8,674 bases of DNA from Caryophanales bacterium UBA6768 (GTDB taxonomy: Bacteria > Bacillota > Bacilli > Bacillales_D > Amphibacillaceae), in assembly GCA_002453315.1 (NCBI GenBank), contig DKGO01000092.1, positions 1 through 8,674 on the forward strand. Reading direction: 5' to 3'. Made by a program: the position numbers and the translations under genes. This document shows, in pieces, positions 1-6,020 of this stretch. How positions within the stretch are numbered: position 1 is the first letter of the stretch; every line of letters starts with the position of its first letter. The notes beneath the pieces are model-generated. The model was not told the origin of the DNA. It searched no databases and saw only the letters and a program-made list of their open reading frames with translations.

Positions 1-22
1 GGTTCAATCCCGCTAGGCTCCA
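1..22 (+). tRNA. 3' end of a tRNA, probably tRNA-Ala (partial)
   Basis: The first 22 bases fit the 3' part of a tRNA: end of the T-stem and T-loop (GGTTCAATC), the 3' T-stem strand CCGCT, the 3' acceptor strand AGGCTCC and a discriminator A at 22. This matches the 3' end of Bacillus tRNA-Ala as I remember it. The T at tRNA position 70 would form the G3-U70 pair that identifies tRNA-Ala. No CCA is encoded; the next bases are TAT. The anticodon lies outside the window, so the amino acid is an inference. Confidence 0.6.
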
Positions 23-79
23 TATAATAAATGTTTGTGAATGTTATTTCGCAAATGTTTATTTTTTTCTATCAATTTA

Positions 80-88
80 TGATAGAAT
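80..88 (+). promoter_or_regulatory. possible extended -10 promoter for tRNA-Thr
   Basis: TG-A-TAGAAT (80-88) resembles an extended -10 element about 22 bases before the mature tRNA-Thr. No convincing -35 is present, since the upstream DNA is a T-rich run. The tRNA could equally be transcribed from a promoter upstream of the window together with the preceding tRNA. Confidence 0.3.
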
Positions 89-109
89 ATGAATGGTCAC
101 CAAAATAGT

Positions 110-180
110 GCTCCCATAGTTTAACGGTAAAACGTTGCCATGGTAAGGCAAAGCTGCCGGTTCGATTCCGGCTGGGAGCT
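110..180 (+). tRNA. tRNA-Thr, anticodon GGT
   Basis: A complete cloverleaf of 71 nt folds by eye. The acceptor stem is GCTCCCA (110-116) with TGGGAGC (173-179), and the discriminator is T180. The D-stem is GTTT/AAAC (119-122/130-133). The anticodon stem is TTGCC/GGCAA (135-139/147-151) with loop ATGGTAA, placing anticodon GGT at 142-144, which reads ACC (Thr). The T-stem is GCCGG/CCGGC with loop TTCGATT (161-167). All stems pair perfectly. The variable loop is only 4 nt (152-155). The 3' CCA is not encoded and must be added after transcription. It lies 87 bases after the preceding tRNA and is the last gene of the tRNA cluster, followed by a terminator. Confidence 0.96.
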
Positions 181-253
181 TTCTAATTTTAAATGCCAAT
201 ATAGTATTTAATTTTTATGTACAATTATTTCACCGTGTTGAATTGAAAAGAAG

Positions 254-280
254 AAAGTCATGGGAAACCATGGCTTTTTT
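254..280 (+). terminator. rho-independent terminator of the tRNA cluster
   Basis: A 9-bp stem, AAGTCATGG (255-263) with CCATGGCTT (268-276), contains one G-T wobble and a stable GAAA tetraloop. It runs into a T tract (275-280) and can be extended by A-T pairs at its base. It lies 74 bases after tRNA-Thr and should end transcription of the tRNA unit. Confidence 0.9.
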
Positions 281-379
281 GTTGTTTTATTTAACGAGAT
301 AATTGCGAAAGGTTCAGGTTTTGTATTTCTATCTATACCATTAAAATTTCACCCTAATCAATTCCAAAGACAAAAATAG

Positions 380-409
380 TTTACTTAATTAAAGACATGG
401 CTGTATAAT
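380..409 (+). promoter_or_regulatory. candidate sigma-A promoter for the first dehydrogenase
   Basis: A perfect TATAAT -10 box (404-409), with TG immediately before it, is preceded at 18-bp spacing by TTTACT (380-385), which matches four of six -35 positions. A TTAATTAA palindrome lies in the spacer. The predicted start near 416 leaves a leader of about 54 nt before the gene. Between the upstream terminator and this site I see no gene or riboswitch-like structure. Confidence 0.5.
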
Positions 410-469
410 TAAAAAGGTACATATAATCTAAACACATATTACTTAACATTATAAGGAGGACAAAAAAAC

Positions 470-1423
470 ATGAAAATTTTAGTGGCAGAATTAATGTGGG
501 AAGATGGAATAGAAGAATTAAGAAACATGGGGTATCATGTTGATGTTGATATGGAATTGAGCCGTAAAAGGGAAGAATTATTAAAATTGCTTCCTGATTA
601 CGATGCTGTTATCGTACGGAATGAAACGAAAGTTGATACGGAATTTCTTGATACTGCGAAAAAGACACAAGTTATTGGGCGACTAGGTGTTGGCTTAGAT
701 AATATTGATACACAGGAGGCAGGAAAAAGAAATATTCCCGTTATTTCGGCTAGAAATGCTAATGCAACATCTGTGGCAGAATATGTCATGGCCGCAATGT
801 TAGATGCATCTCGTCCATTAAATGCCGCAGATGTGGATGTTAAAAAGGGAAATTGGAATCGTAGGCTTTTTACAGGGACTGAATTAAACAATCGTACACT
901 TGGACTGATTGGTATGGGGGAAATCTCCCACCGTGTTGCAAAAAGAGCAAAAGCATTTAACATGAATGTTATTGGTTATGATCCTTTTGTAGCTCCATTT
1001 GATCATGTTGTACAGGAGACAGGCATTCATCAAATTGAAAATTTAGAAGACCTATTAAAACAGTCAGACTTTATTTCAGTACATGTACCATTAATAAAAT
1101 CAACTAAACATTTGATTAATCGCGAAAACATGAAATTAATGAAACCTGAAGTCTATTTAATCAATTCTGCAAGAGGCGGTATTATCCATGAACTGGATCT
1201 TGTTGAAGCGGTAAAGAATAAAGAAATTGCTGGTGCCTACCTTGATGTCCTTGAGCAGGAGCCAGTTGACAAAAACTCACCGTTGCTCGAAGTGGAATCA
1301 ATTCGAATTGCACCACATATTGCTGGTTCGACTGATGAAGCACAATCCCGTACAGCAATGCTTATTGCTCGTGAAATAGATAGGGTATTAAATGGTGGTA
1401 AATCCCTTTGTCAGGTAAATTAG
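470..1423 (+). CDS. D-isomer-specific 2-hydroxyacid dehydrogenase, NAD-type
   Basis: Cytosolic oxidoreductase of the D-2-hydroxyacid dehydrogenase/SerA-like superfamily, interconverting a 2-oxo acid and its 2-hydroxy acid. At 317 aa it has the usual length without a SerA-type ACT domain. The nucleotide-binding domain (about residues 100-285) is inserted into the split catalytic domain. Visible are the substrate-loop motif GVGLDNID (73-80), the nucleotide loop GMGEIS (148-153), D171 after the second strand (NAD preference expected), and the catalytic triad R235 (SARGG), E264 (EQEP) and H283 (APH). The third glycine of the usual GxGxxG loop is Ser153. ATG 470 follows AAGGAGGA (453-460) by 9 nt. 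The gene has its own promoter and terminator. The substrate is not known; glyoxylate/hydroxypyruvate, 3-phosphoglycerate and sulfolactate dehydrogenases all share this fold. The family call is certain and the reaction partner is open. Confidence 0.93.
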   Translation: MKILVAELMWEDGIEELRNMGYHVDVDMELSRKREELLKLLPDYDAVIVRNETKVDTEFLDTAKKTQVIGRLGVGLDNIDTQEAGKRNIPVISARNANATSVAEYVMAAMLDASRPLNAADVDVKKGNWNRRLFTGTELNNRTLGLIGMGEISHRVAKRAKAFNMNVIGYDPFVAPFDHVVQETGIHQIENLEDLLKQSDFISVHVPLIKSTKHLINRENMKLMKPEVYLINSARGGIIHELDLVEAVKNKEIAGAYLDVLEQEPVDKNSPLLEVESIRIAPHIAGSTDEAQSRTAMLIAREIDRVLNGGKSLCQVN

Positions 1424-1487
1424 AGGTATAACTTGATCCCGATAGTTATTTGGCTGTTTTATATAAAATTTTAAAATGATACTGCGT

Positions 1488-1525
1488 AAAAGGATGATTT
1501 CTTAAAAATGAGGTCATCTTTTTTT
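1488..1525 (+). terminator. rho-independent terminator after the first dehydrogenase
   Basis: The arms 1488-1501 (AAAAGGATGATTTC) and 1510-1523 (GAGGTCATCTTTTT) pair over 14 positions including three G-T wobbles, around the loop TTAAAAAT. A run of seven T follows (1519-1525). It lies 64 nt past the stop codon and separates the dehydrogenase gene from the downstream operon. Confidence 0.85.
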
Positions 1526-1627
1526 GCTGAAATATTATGCACATATCACGGTATAATAACACTGAAATACAATAACTGAACATAGGAAATCAGGGGATTA
1601 TTTAGATGTTAAAAAAGTGACAAATGA

Positions 1628-1656
1628 TTGACTTTTCCACCTTATTTAATTATAAT
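1628..1656 (+). promoter_or_regulatory. sigma-A promoter of the C4 acyl-CoA operon
   Basis: TTGACT (1628-1633, five of six consensus bases) and TATAAT (1651-1656, perfect) are separated by exactly 17 bp. The predicted start is near 1663, giving a leader of about 97 nt before scoA. This is the best promoter in the window and probably drives all six genes to 7208. Confidence 0.85.
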
Positions 1657-1679
1657 TAACTCATCGTAGTTCAGAATGA

Positions 1680-1700
1680 TTATTCCAATATACGGAATAA
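1680..1700. promoter_or_regulatory. inverted repeat, probable repressor operator
   Basis: A perfect 7-bp inverted repeat, TTATTCC-N7-GGAATAA, is centred at 1690, about 27 bp downstream of the predicted start site. The position suits a repressor that blocks elongation or promoter clearance, and the arm size fits a dimeric helix-turn-helix protein. No regulator gene is in the window, so the binding protein is unknown. No T tract follows, so it is not a terminator. Confidence 0.55.
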
Positions 1701-1759
1701 CTATTATTTAAAAAAGAGCATTACCGTATTATTTCAATAAAATTCAAGGAGGAAATATA

Positions 1760-2455
1760 TTGAGTAAGTTGATAAAAAGAACAGATCTTGCCAATTTTAT
1801 AAAGGATGATGATACATTACTTGTTGGTGGATTTGGTCTTTCTGGAACACCGTTTACGTTAATCGATGAACTTGCTACGTTAAATCGAAAAAACTTGACG
1901 GTTGTTAGTAACAATTTAGGGGAAAAGGATAAAGGTCTAGGGATTCTTTTGCATACTGGGTCACTGAAAAAAGCGATGGGTTCATATTTTACATCAAATC
2001 GTGATGCAGTTAATGAATGGTCAAAAGGCAATCTTGAGATTGAACTAATTCCCCAAGGAACGTTGGCGGAAAGAATTCGCTGTGGTGGCGCAGGGATTGC
2101 CGGTTTTTACACGAGAACTGCTGCTGGCACAGACATTGCTAAAGGAAAAGAAGAAAAAGAATTTGATGGGGAAACCTATATTTTGGAAAGAGCGATCAAA
2201 GGGGATGTCTCTCTTATAAAGGCATTAAAGGCTGATACGAGGGGAAATCTTATTTACGATCACACTGGGAGAAACTTTAACCATGTCATGGCGACGGCTG
2301 GTAAAATTGTCATTGCTGAAGTGGATGAAATTGTTGAAGTTGGTGAACTTCACCCACTAGAAATTACGACGCCACATGTGTATGTAGATTATTTAGTCAT
2401 GAATGACTATGAGAAAATTGGAGGTGTGTATGTTGTTCCAACAGGAAAGAATTAA
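1760..2455 (+). CDS. scoA: 3-oxoacid CoA-transferase, subunit A
   Basis: Alpha subunit of a family I CoA-transferase, acting with the next gene to move CoA between a donor thioester (succinyl-CoA, acetyl-CoA or similar) and a short-chain acid such as acetoacetate or butyrate. At 231 aa it is family length. The glycine-rich CoA-binding segment GGFGLSGTP (23-31) and the motifs PQGTLAERIR (98-107) and GGAGIAGFYT (109-118) match ScoA of B. subtilis as I recall it. The start is TTG at 1760, placed 6 nt after AAGGAGGA (1746-1753); no in-frame ATG lies near. It is the first gene of the operon, behind the promoter and inverted repeat. Its 3' end overlaps scoB by 26 bp. Donor and acceptor cannot be fixed from sequence: succinyl-CoA:acetoacetate and acetate/butyrate:acetoacetate transferases share these motifs. 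Confidence 0.93.
   Translation: MSKLIKRTDLANFIKDDDTLLVGGFGLSGTPFTLIDELATLNRKNLTVVSNNLGEKDKGLGILLHTGSLKKAMGSYFTSNRDAVNEWSKGNLEIELIPQGTLAERIRCGGAGIAGFYTRTAAGTDIAKGKEEKEFDGETYILERAIKGDVSLIKALKADTRGNLIYDHTGRNFNHVMATAGKIVIAEVDEIVEVGELHPLEITTPHVYVDYLVMNDYEKIGGVYVVPTGKN
2420..2424 (+). promoter_or_regulatory. ribosome binding site deciding the scoB start
   Basis: GGAGG inside the last codons of scoA lies 5 nt before ATG 2430. This favours 2430 over the in-frame ATGs at 2403 and 2409, which lack a Shine-Dalgarno sequence. Its position inside scoA suggests translational coupling of the two subunits. Confidence 0.75.
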
Positions 2456-3080
2456 AATTGCAAAACGTGTAGCCCAGGAATTATCAGATGGAGATACCGT
2501 TAATTTAGGTGTAGGAATTCCAACATTAATCCCCGATTATTTAGGTGATAAAAAAGTAGATTTACATTCAGAAAATGGCTTGCTAGGTATGGGGCCAACC
2601 CCGGCGAAAGAAGATATTAACATGGATTTAATGAGTGCTAGTAAACATCCAGTAACAATGGAAATAGGTGCATCGCTTTTCGACAGTTCAGATTCCTTTG
2701 TAATGATACGTGGTGGTCATATTGATATGGCAGTCATGGGTGCACTACAAATCGACCAATACGGGGAAATTGCCAATTGGGCAATTCCGGGTAAGGATAT
2801 TTTAGGAGTAGGTGGTGCGATGGATTTAGTTGCTGGGGCCAAAAGGATTATTATTGCTTCCATGCATCAAGCAAAAGACGGCACCCCAAAGCTTGTCGAT
2901 AAATTAACCTTTCCGACAAGTGGAAATGGTCGGGCAGATATGCTAGTGACAGAACATGCCGTATTTAAATTTTCGGAGAATGGTGCGGAATTAGTTGAAC
3001 AATTATCTGACTTGACAATTGATGGGCTAAGAGAAATAACTGGTGCCCCATTCACTTATAAAAACACGGTTGTTTCATAA
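2430..3080 (+). CDS. scoB: 3-oxoacid CoA-transferase, subunit B
   Basis: Beta subunit of the family I CoA-transferase, carrying the catalytic glutamate that forms the glutamyl-CoA intermediate. With ATG 2430 the protein has 216 aa, normal for AtoA/ScoB. Visible are NLGVGIPT (25-32), the active-site motif SENG (47-50) with E48 as nucleophile, the IRGGHID segment (93-99), NWAIPGK (116-122) and GVGGAMDL (126-133). The start aligns with the family N-terminus (IAKRVAQEL). The longer reading from 2403 would add nine residues derived from scoA DNA and has no ribosome binding site. The 26-bp overlap with scoA favours equal synthesis of the subunits. A 120-nt gap follows before the next gene. Confidence is high for subunit identity and moderate for the exact acid substrate. 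Confidence 0.93.
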   Translation: MLFQQERIKIAKRVAQELSDGDTVNLGVGIPTLIPDYLGDKKVDLHSENGLLGMGPTPAKEDINMDLMSASKHPVTMEIGASLFDSSDSFVMIRGGHIDMAVMGALQIDQYGEIANWAIPGKDILGVGGAMDLVAGAKRIIIASMHQAKDGTPKLVDKLTFPTSGNGRADMLVTEHAVFKFSENGAELVEQLSDLTIDGLREITGAPFTYKNTVVS

Positions 3081-3090
3081 GGTAAAGGTA

Positions 3091-3100
3091 AACAATTGTT
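3091..3100. promoter_or_regulatory. 10-bp palindrome after scoB
   Basis: AACAATTGTT is a perfect palindrome 11 nt past the scoB stop. Short AT-rich palindromes are common by chance, so it is listed only because it shares the scoB-hbd gap with a second palindrome. Confidence 0.2.
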
Positions 3101-3128
3101 AAATAAAACTTTTCTATAGCCTTTAAAA

Positions 3129-3142
3129 TGTAAATTTTTACA
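3129..3142. promoter_or_regulatory. palindrome TGTAAA-TT-TTTACA in the scoB-hbd gap
   Basis: Perfect 6-bp arms are separated by 2 bp. The right arm contains TTTACA (3137-3142), five of six matches to a -35 box, and TATAAA (3163-3168) lies downstream at a 20-bp spacing that is longer than ideal. It may be an operator over a weak internal promoter for hbd, or an mRNA feature. The evidence is positional only. Confidence 0.3.
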
Positions 3143-3200
3143 AAGTAATCATTAAATTCATTTATAAAATGGCTCGAACATAAAAAGAAGGAGTGTTCAC

Positions 3201-4046
3201 ATGCGTAAGGTAACCGTAGTAGGTTCAGGTGTAATGGGAAAAGGAATCGCATATGCTTTTGCAGTAGGGGGGTTTGAAGTCCAGTTAAATGACTTGACTG
3301 ATGACATTTTAGCAAAAGCAAAAAATGACATTGACAGTTTACTTGATGGCAGTTATGAAAAAGGCTTTTTAAAAGAAGATGTTTACAATGCAGCGAAGAA
3401 AAATCTCACCTATGAAACTAATCTCGAGACAGCAGCAAAGGAAGCTGATCTAGTTGTCGAAGCTGTACTAGAGAAAATGGAGTTAAAAATTGAAGTTTTT
3501 CAAAAACTAGATAAAATTTGTCGACCAGACACAATTTTGGCAACAAATACATCAACGATGAGTCCAACAGAAATTGGTGCACAAACGTCTAGACCAGATA
3601 AAGTAGTTGCGATGCATTTCTTTAATCCAGTTCATAAAATGAAGTTAATCGAAGTCATTCGTGGCCTAGAAACTTCAGATGAAACGGTCCAAAAAGTTCA
3701 TGAAATTTCTGAAAAAATCAACAAGACTACTGTAGAAGTGAATGAGTTCCCGGGATTTGTTACGTCACGCATGAATTGTCTTATAGGAAACGAAGCAATG
3801 AACTTATTAATGGAAGGCGTTGCTTCAGCCAAAGATATTGATAATGCCATGAAACTTGGGTTGAACCATCCGATGGGACCATTAGAACTAGCGGACTTAG
3901 TAGGCTTAGATACACGCCTTAGAAACATGGAATATCTCTATGAAACTTTAGGTGAAAAGTACCGTCCTTGCCCATTACTAATTAAATATGTAAAAGCGGG
4001 AAGATTAGGCAGAAAATCTGGAAGTGGGTTTTACGACTATAACTAG
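3201..4046 (+). CDS. hbd: 3-hydroxybutyryl-CoA dehydrogenase
   Basis: Soluble dehydrogenase oxidising (S)-3-hydroxybutyryl-CoA to acetoacetyl-CoA with NAD(P), or the reverse. The 281 aa match the single-domain bacterial Hbd/PaaH length. The N-terminal Rossmann fold carries GSGVMG (8-13). Active-site positions present are S118 (TNTSTMS), H139 (MHFFNP) and E151 (KLIEVI). The C-terminal helical domain has the dimer-interface segment GLNHPMGPLELADLVGLD (220-237) and ends with GRLGRKSGSGFYDYN. The usual VNR motif after PGF reads TSR (188-190), so the conserved active-site Asn is Ser189; I recall this variant in other Firmicutes homologues, so it is probably a subfamily trait. ATG 3201 follows AAGGAG (3188-3193) by 7 nt. 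The stop codon lies 10 nt before the hydratase start, so the two are co-transcribed. Preference for NAD or NADP is not determined here. Confidence 0.93.
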   Translation: MRKVTVVGSGVMGKGIAYAFAVGGFEVQLNDLTDDILAKAKNDIDSLLDGSYEKGFLKEDVYNAAKKNLTYETNLETAAKEADLVVEAVLEKMELKIEVFQKLDKICRPDTILATNTSTMSPTEIGAQTSRPDKVVAMHFFNPVHKMKLIEVIRGLETSDETVQKVHEISEKINKTTVEVNEFPGFVTSRMNCLIGNEAMNLLMEGVASAKDIDNAMKLGLNHPMGPLELADLVGLDTRLRNMEYLYETLGEKYRPCPLLIKYVKAGRLGRKSGSGFYDYN

Positions 4047-4056
4047 GAGGTATAGT

Positions 4057-4842
4057 ATGGGATTTTCGTATGAAAGTGTCAAGGTCGAAATAGATGCGGG
4101 AATTTTTTGGCTCACATTGAATCGCCCTGATGTTCGTAATGCTCTAGATGCTCAAATGCTCCATGAAATTGATACAGCCATTTCTGAAGCGGAAACAAAT
4201 GATGATGTAAAAGTGATTGTCATTCAAGGTGCTGGTGAGAAATCTTTTGCGGCTGGTGCAGATATTCGTCAGTTGAATGAGAGAAAGCCTCTCGAAGCAA
4301 TTGTACCGGGCATGCAGGGGTTATACAGTAAAATAGAAAACTGTAATAAAGTGACAATAGCGGCTGTTCATGGGTTTGCACTTGGCGGTGGCTGTGAACT
4401 TGCATTAGCTTGTGACATTCGAATCGCATCTAAAAAGGCAAAATTAGGTTTACCAGAATTAAACCTTGGGATTGTTCCTGCCGCTGGTGGAACGCAAAGG
4501 CTTTCCCGAGTCGTCGGTAAAGGAAGAGCACTAGATATGATCTTAACTGGTAAAATTATCGATGGAGAAGAGGCTGAACGCATTGGTCTTGTTAATTATT
4601 TCGTCGAGGAAAATGATGAGTTAAAAGATAAAATTTTGGAAGTAACGAAGGCAATACTTAAAAAGGGCCCTATCGCATTAATGTTAGCTAAAAAAGCAGT
4701 CAACAAAGGTTATGATATCGATATCGATACAGCATTATGGATAGAGAAACTGTCTCAAACGGTTGCTTTTGGCACTGAAGACAAACACGAAGGAACAATG
4801 GCATTTTTAGAAAAAAGAAGTGCTGAATTCAAAAACAAATAA
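4057..4842 (+). CDS. enoyl-CoA hydratase (short-chain, crotonase family)
   Basis: Crotonase-superfamily enzyme of 261 aa, the normal length, hydrating crotonyl-CoA or other short 2-enoyl-CoAs to the 3-hydroxyacyl-CoA. The oxyanion-hole segment AAGADI (65-70) and GGGCELALACD (110-120) are intact. Both catalytic glutamates are present: E114, and E134 in LPELNLGIVPAAGGTQRL. This pair is diagnostic of hydratases as opposed to isomerases, which lack one of them. The start ATG 4057 follows AGGAGG (4045-4050) by 6 nt. A longer in-frame reading from 4024 would overlap hbd without a ribosome binding site. Between hbd and an acyl-CoA dehydrogenase, the substrate is most likely C4. A crt-type name would fit but the chain length is not proven. 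Confidence 0.93.
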   Translation: MGFSYESVKVEIDAGIFWLTLNRPDVRNALDAQMLHEIDTAISEAETNDDVKVIVIQGAGEKSFAAGADIRQLNERKPLEAIVPGMQGLYSKIENCNKVTIAAVHGFALGGGCELALACDIRIASKKAKLGLPELNLGIVPAAGGTQRLSRVVGKGRALDMILTGKIIDGEEAERIGLVNYFVEENDELKDKILEVTKAILKKGPIALMLAKKAVNKGYDIDIDTALWIEKLSQTVAFGTEDKHEGTMAFLEKRSAEFKNK

Positions 4843-4855
4843 GGGAGATTTCATT

Positions 4856-6007
4856 ATGGATTTTAATTTCACAGAGGATGTAGAATTTTTAAGACAAAAC
4901 GTAAGAAAATTTGTAAGAGAAGTTGTTGAACCGCGGGCAATGGAAATTGAAGAAAAAAATGAAATACCAGCGGAAATTGTTGAACAGTCAAAGGAAATGG
5001 GCCTTTTCAGTTTAGGAATCCCTGAAGAATATGGTGGGCTTGGACTTGACATGGTTGGGAAATGTGCCATATACGAAGAATTAGGAAAAACTCATAACGG
5101 TTTTACAACATTAATTGGTGCACATACAGGAATTGGTTCAGTAGGGATTGTTGAACTCGGAAACGAAGAACAAAAGAAAAAATATTTACCTAAACTTGCA
5201 TCAGGTGAGTGGATTGGTTCATTTGCTTTAACAGAACCAAGTGCCGGTTCAAATGCTGCAAACATGAAAACAACTGCCGTTAAAAAAGGTGATAAATATA
5301 TTATTAACGGTTCAAAACACTATATTACAAATGCAGTAGATGGTCATGTATTCACGGTTATGGCAGTGACAGACCCATCTAAAGGAGCAAGAGGCATTAC
5401 ATCCTTTATTGTGGAAAAAGACTTCCCTGGATTTATTCTTGGTGCAGTAGAACAAAAAATGGGCTTAAAAGGATCCCATTCAGCAGAACTCTTTTTTGAA
5501 GATATGGAAGTTCCAGCAGAGAACGTACTTGGAGAAGAAGGCCAAGGGTATATTAATGCATTAAAAATTTTAGCCAATGGCCGTGCGGGATTAGCAGCAA
5601 GAAACCTTGGATCAAGCAAAAGATTATTAGAACATTGTTTAGATTATGCACAAGAACGTGAGCAATTCGGACAAAAACTTATCGATATTCAAGCAGTACA
5701 ACATATGCTTGCGGAAATTAGTAAAGATATTGCTACATTAGAGGCACTCACATACAAAGTTGCTTGGATGACTGATCAAGGACATCGTGTTGTAAAAGAT
5801 GCTGCAATTGCAAAATTGCATGGTTCAGAAGTATATAACAGAGTTGCAGACTTAGCTGTTCAAATTCACGGTGGAATTGGTTATATGAGCGATTACCCAA
5901 TAGAAAGATATTATCGTGATGCACGTATTACGAAGATTTATGAAGGAACGTCAGAAATCCAGAAAAATATTATTTCTGGTGAATTGAAACGCGAACTGAA
6001 AAAATAA
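4856..6007 (+). CDS. short-chain acyl-CoA dehydrogenase (butyryl-CoA dehydrogenase-like)
   Basis: FAD enzyme that introduces the 2,3 double bond into an acyl-CoA and passes electrons to ETF. The 383 aa match short-chain members of the family. Order of elements: N-terminal helical domain (1-120), beta domain with the flavin-binding signature FALTEPSAGS (123-132), C-terminal helical domain with QIHGGIGY (336-343) and the second family signature to about 360. The catalytic base is E363 in IYEGTSEIQ. The Asp that usually follows the first signature (AGSD) is Asn133 here. ATG 4856 follows AAGGGAGA (4841-4848) by 7 nt; the GTG at 4820 would reach into the hydratase gene and lacks support. The gap to the hydratase is 13 nt. 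No etfAB genes are in the window, so the electron acceptor must be encoded elsewhere. Butyryl-CoA is the likely substrate from context; branched short chains are possible. Confidence 0.93.
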   Translation: MDFNFTEDVEFLRQNVRKFVREVVEPRAMEIEEKNEIPAEIVEQSKEMGLFSLGIPEEYGGLGLDMVGKCAIYEELGKTHNGFTTLIGAHTGIGSVGIVELGNEEQKKKYLPKLASGEWIGSFALTEPSAGSNAANMKTTAVKKGDKYIINGSKHYITNAVDGHVFTVMAVTDPSKGARGITSFIVEKDFPGFILGAVEQKMGLKGSHSAELFFEDMEVPAENVLGEEGQGYINALKILANGRAGLAARNLGSSKRLLEHCLDYAQEREQFGQKLIDIQAVQHMLAEISKDIATLEALTYKVAWMTDQGHRVVKDAAIAKLHGSEVYNRVADLAVQIHGGIGYMSDYPIERYYRDARITKIYEGTSEIQKNIISGELKRELKK

Positions 6008-6020
6008 GGAGTGATTATAA

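Larger units (their letters stand above)
1424..1759. other. 336-nt gene-free region between two transcription units
   Basis: This stretch holds no supported coding region. It contains a terminator (1488-1525), a sigma-A promoter (1628-1656), an inverted repeat (1680-1700) and the scoA ribosome binding site. The part 1526-1627 is AT-rich. It includes an isolated TATAAT at 1552-1557 without a matching -35 box and shows no other structure I can name. I saw no close match to a catabolite-responsive element. Confidence 0.7.

Noticed and set aside
422..427. Second TATAAT upstream of the first dehydrogenase
   Set aside because: No acceptable -35 box at 16-18 bp; the TATAAT at 404-409 has a better partner.
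598..963. Antisense reading frame inside the first dehydrogenase, and similar antisense frames elsewhere
   Set aside because: These are mirror frames of well-supported + strand genes, with no own ribosome binding site or recognisable domain.
470..1423. 3-phosphoglycerate dehydrogenase (SerA) as a specific call for the first dehydrogenase
   Set aside because: The catalytic core is similar but the C-terminal ACT regulatory domain is absent and there is no serine-pathway neighbour; only the superfamily is supported.
1552..1557. TATAAT in the region before scoA
   Set aside because: No -35 box at suitable spacing, and the 1628-1656 promoter is far better.
2403..2429. Longer start for CoA-transferase subunit B at ATG 2403 or 2409
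   Set aside because: No ribosome binding site precedes these codons, the extra residues come from scoA DNA in another frame, and the family N-terminus aligns from ATG 2430.
4024..4056. Longer start for the enoyl-CoA hydratase at ATG 4024
   Set aside because: It overlaps the end of hbd without a Shine-Dalgarno sequence, while ATG 4057 has AGGAGG at 6 nt and the usual protein length.
4820..4855. GTG start for the acyl-CoA dehydrogenase
   Set aside because: It lies inside the hydratase gene, lacks a ribosome binding site, and adds residues not matching the family; ATG 4856 is well supported.
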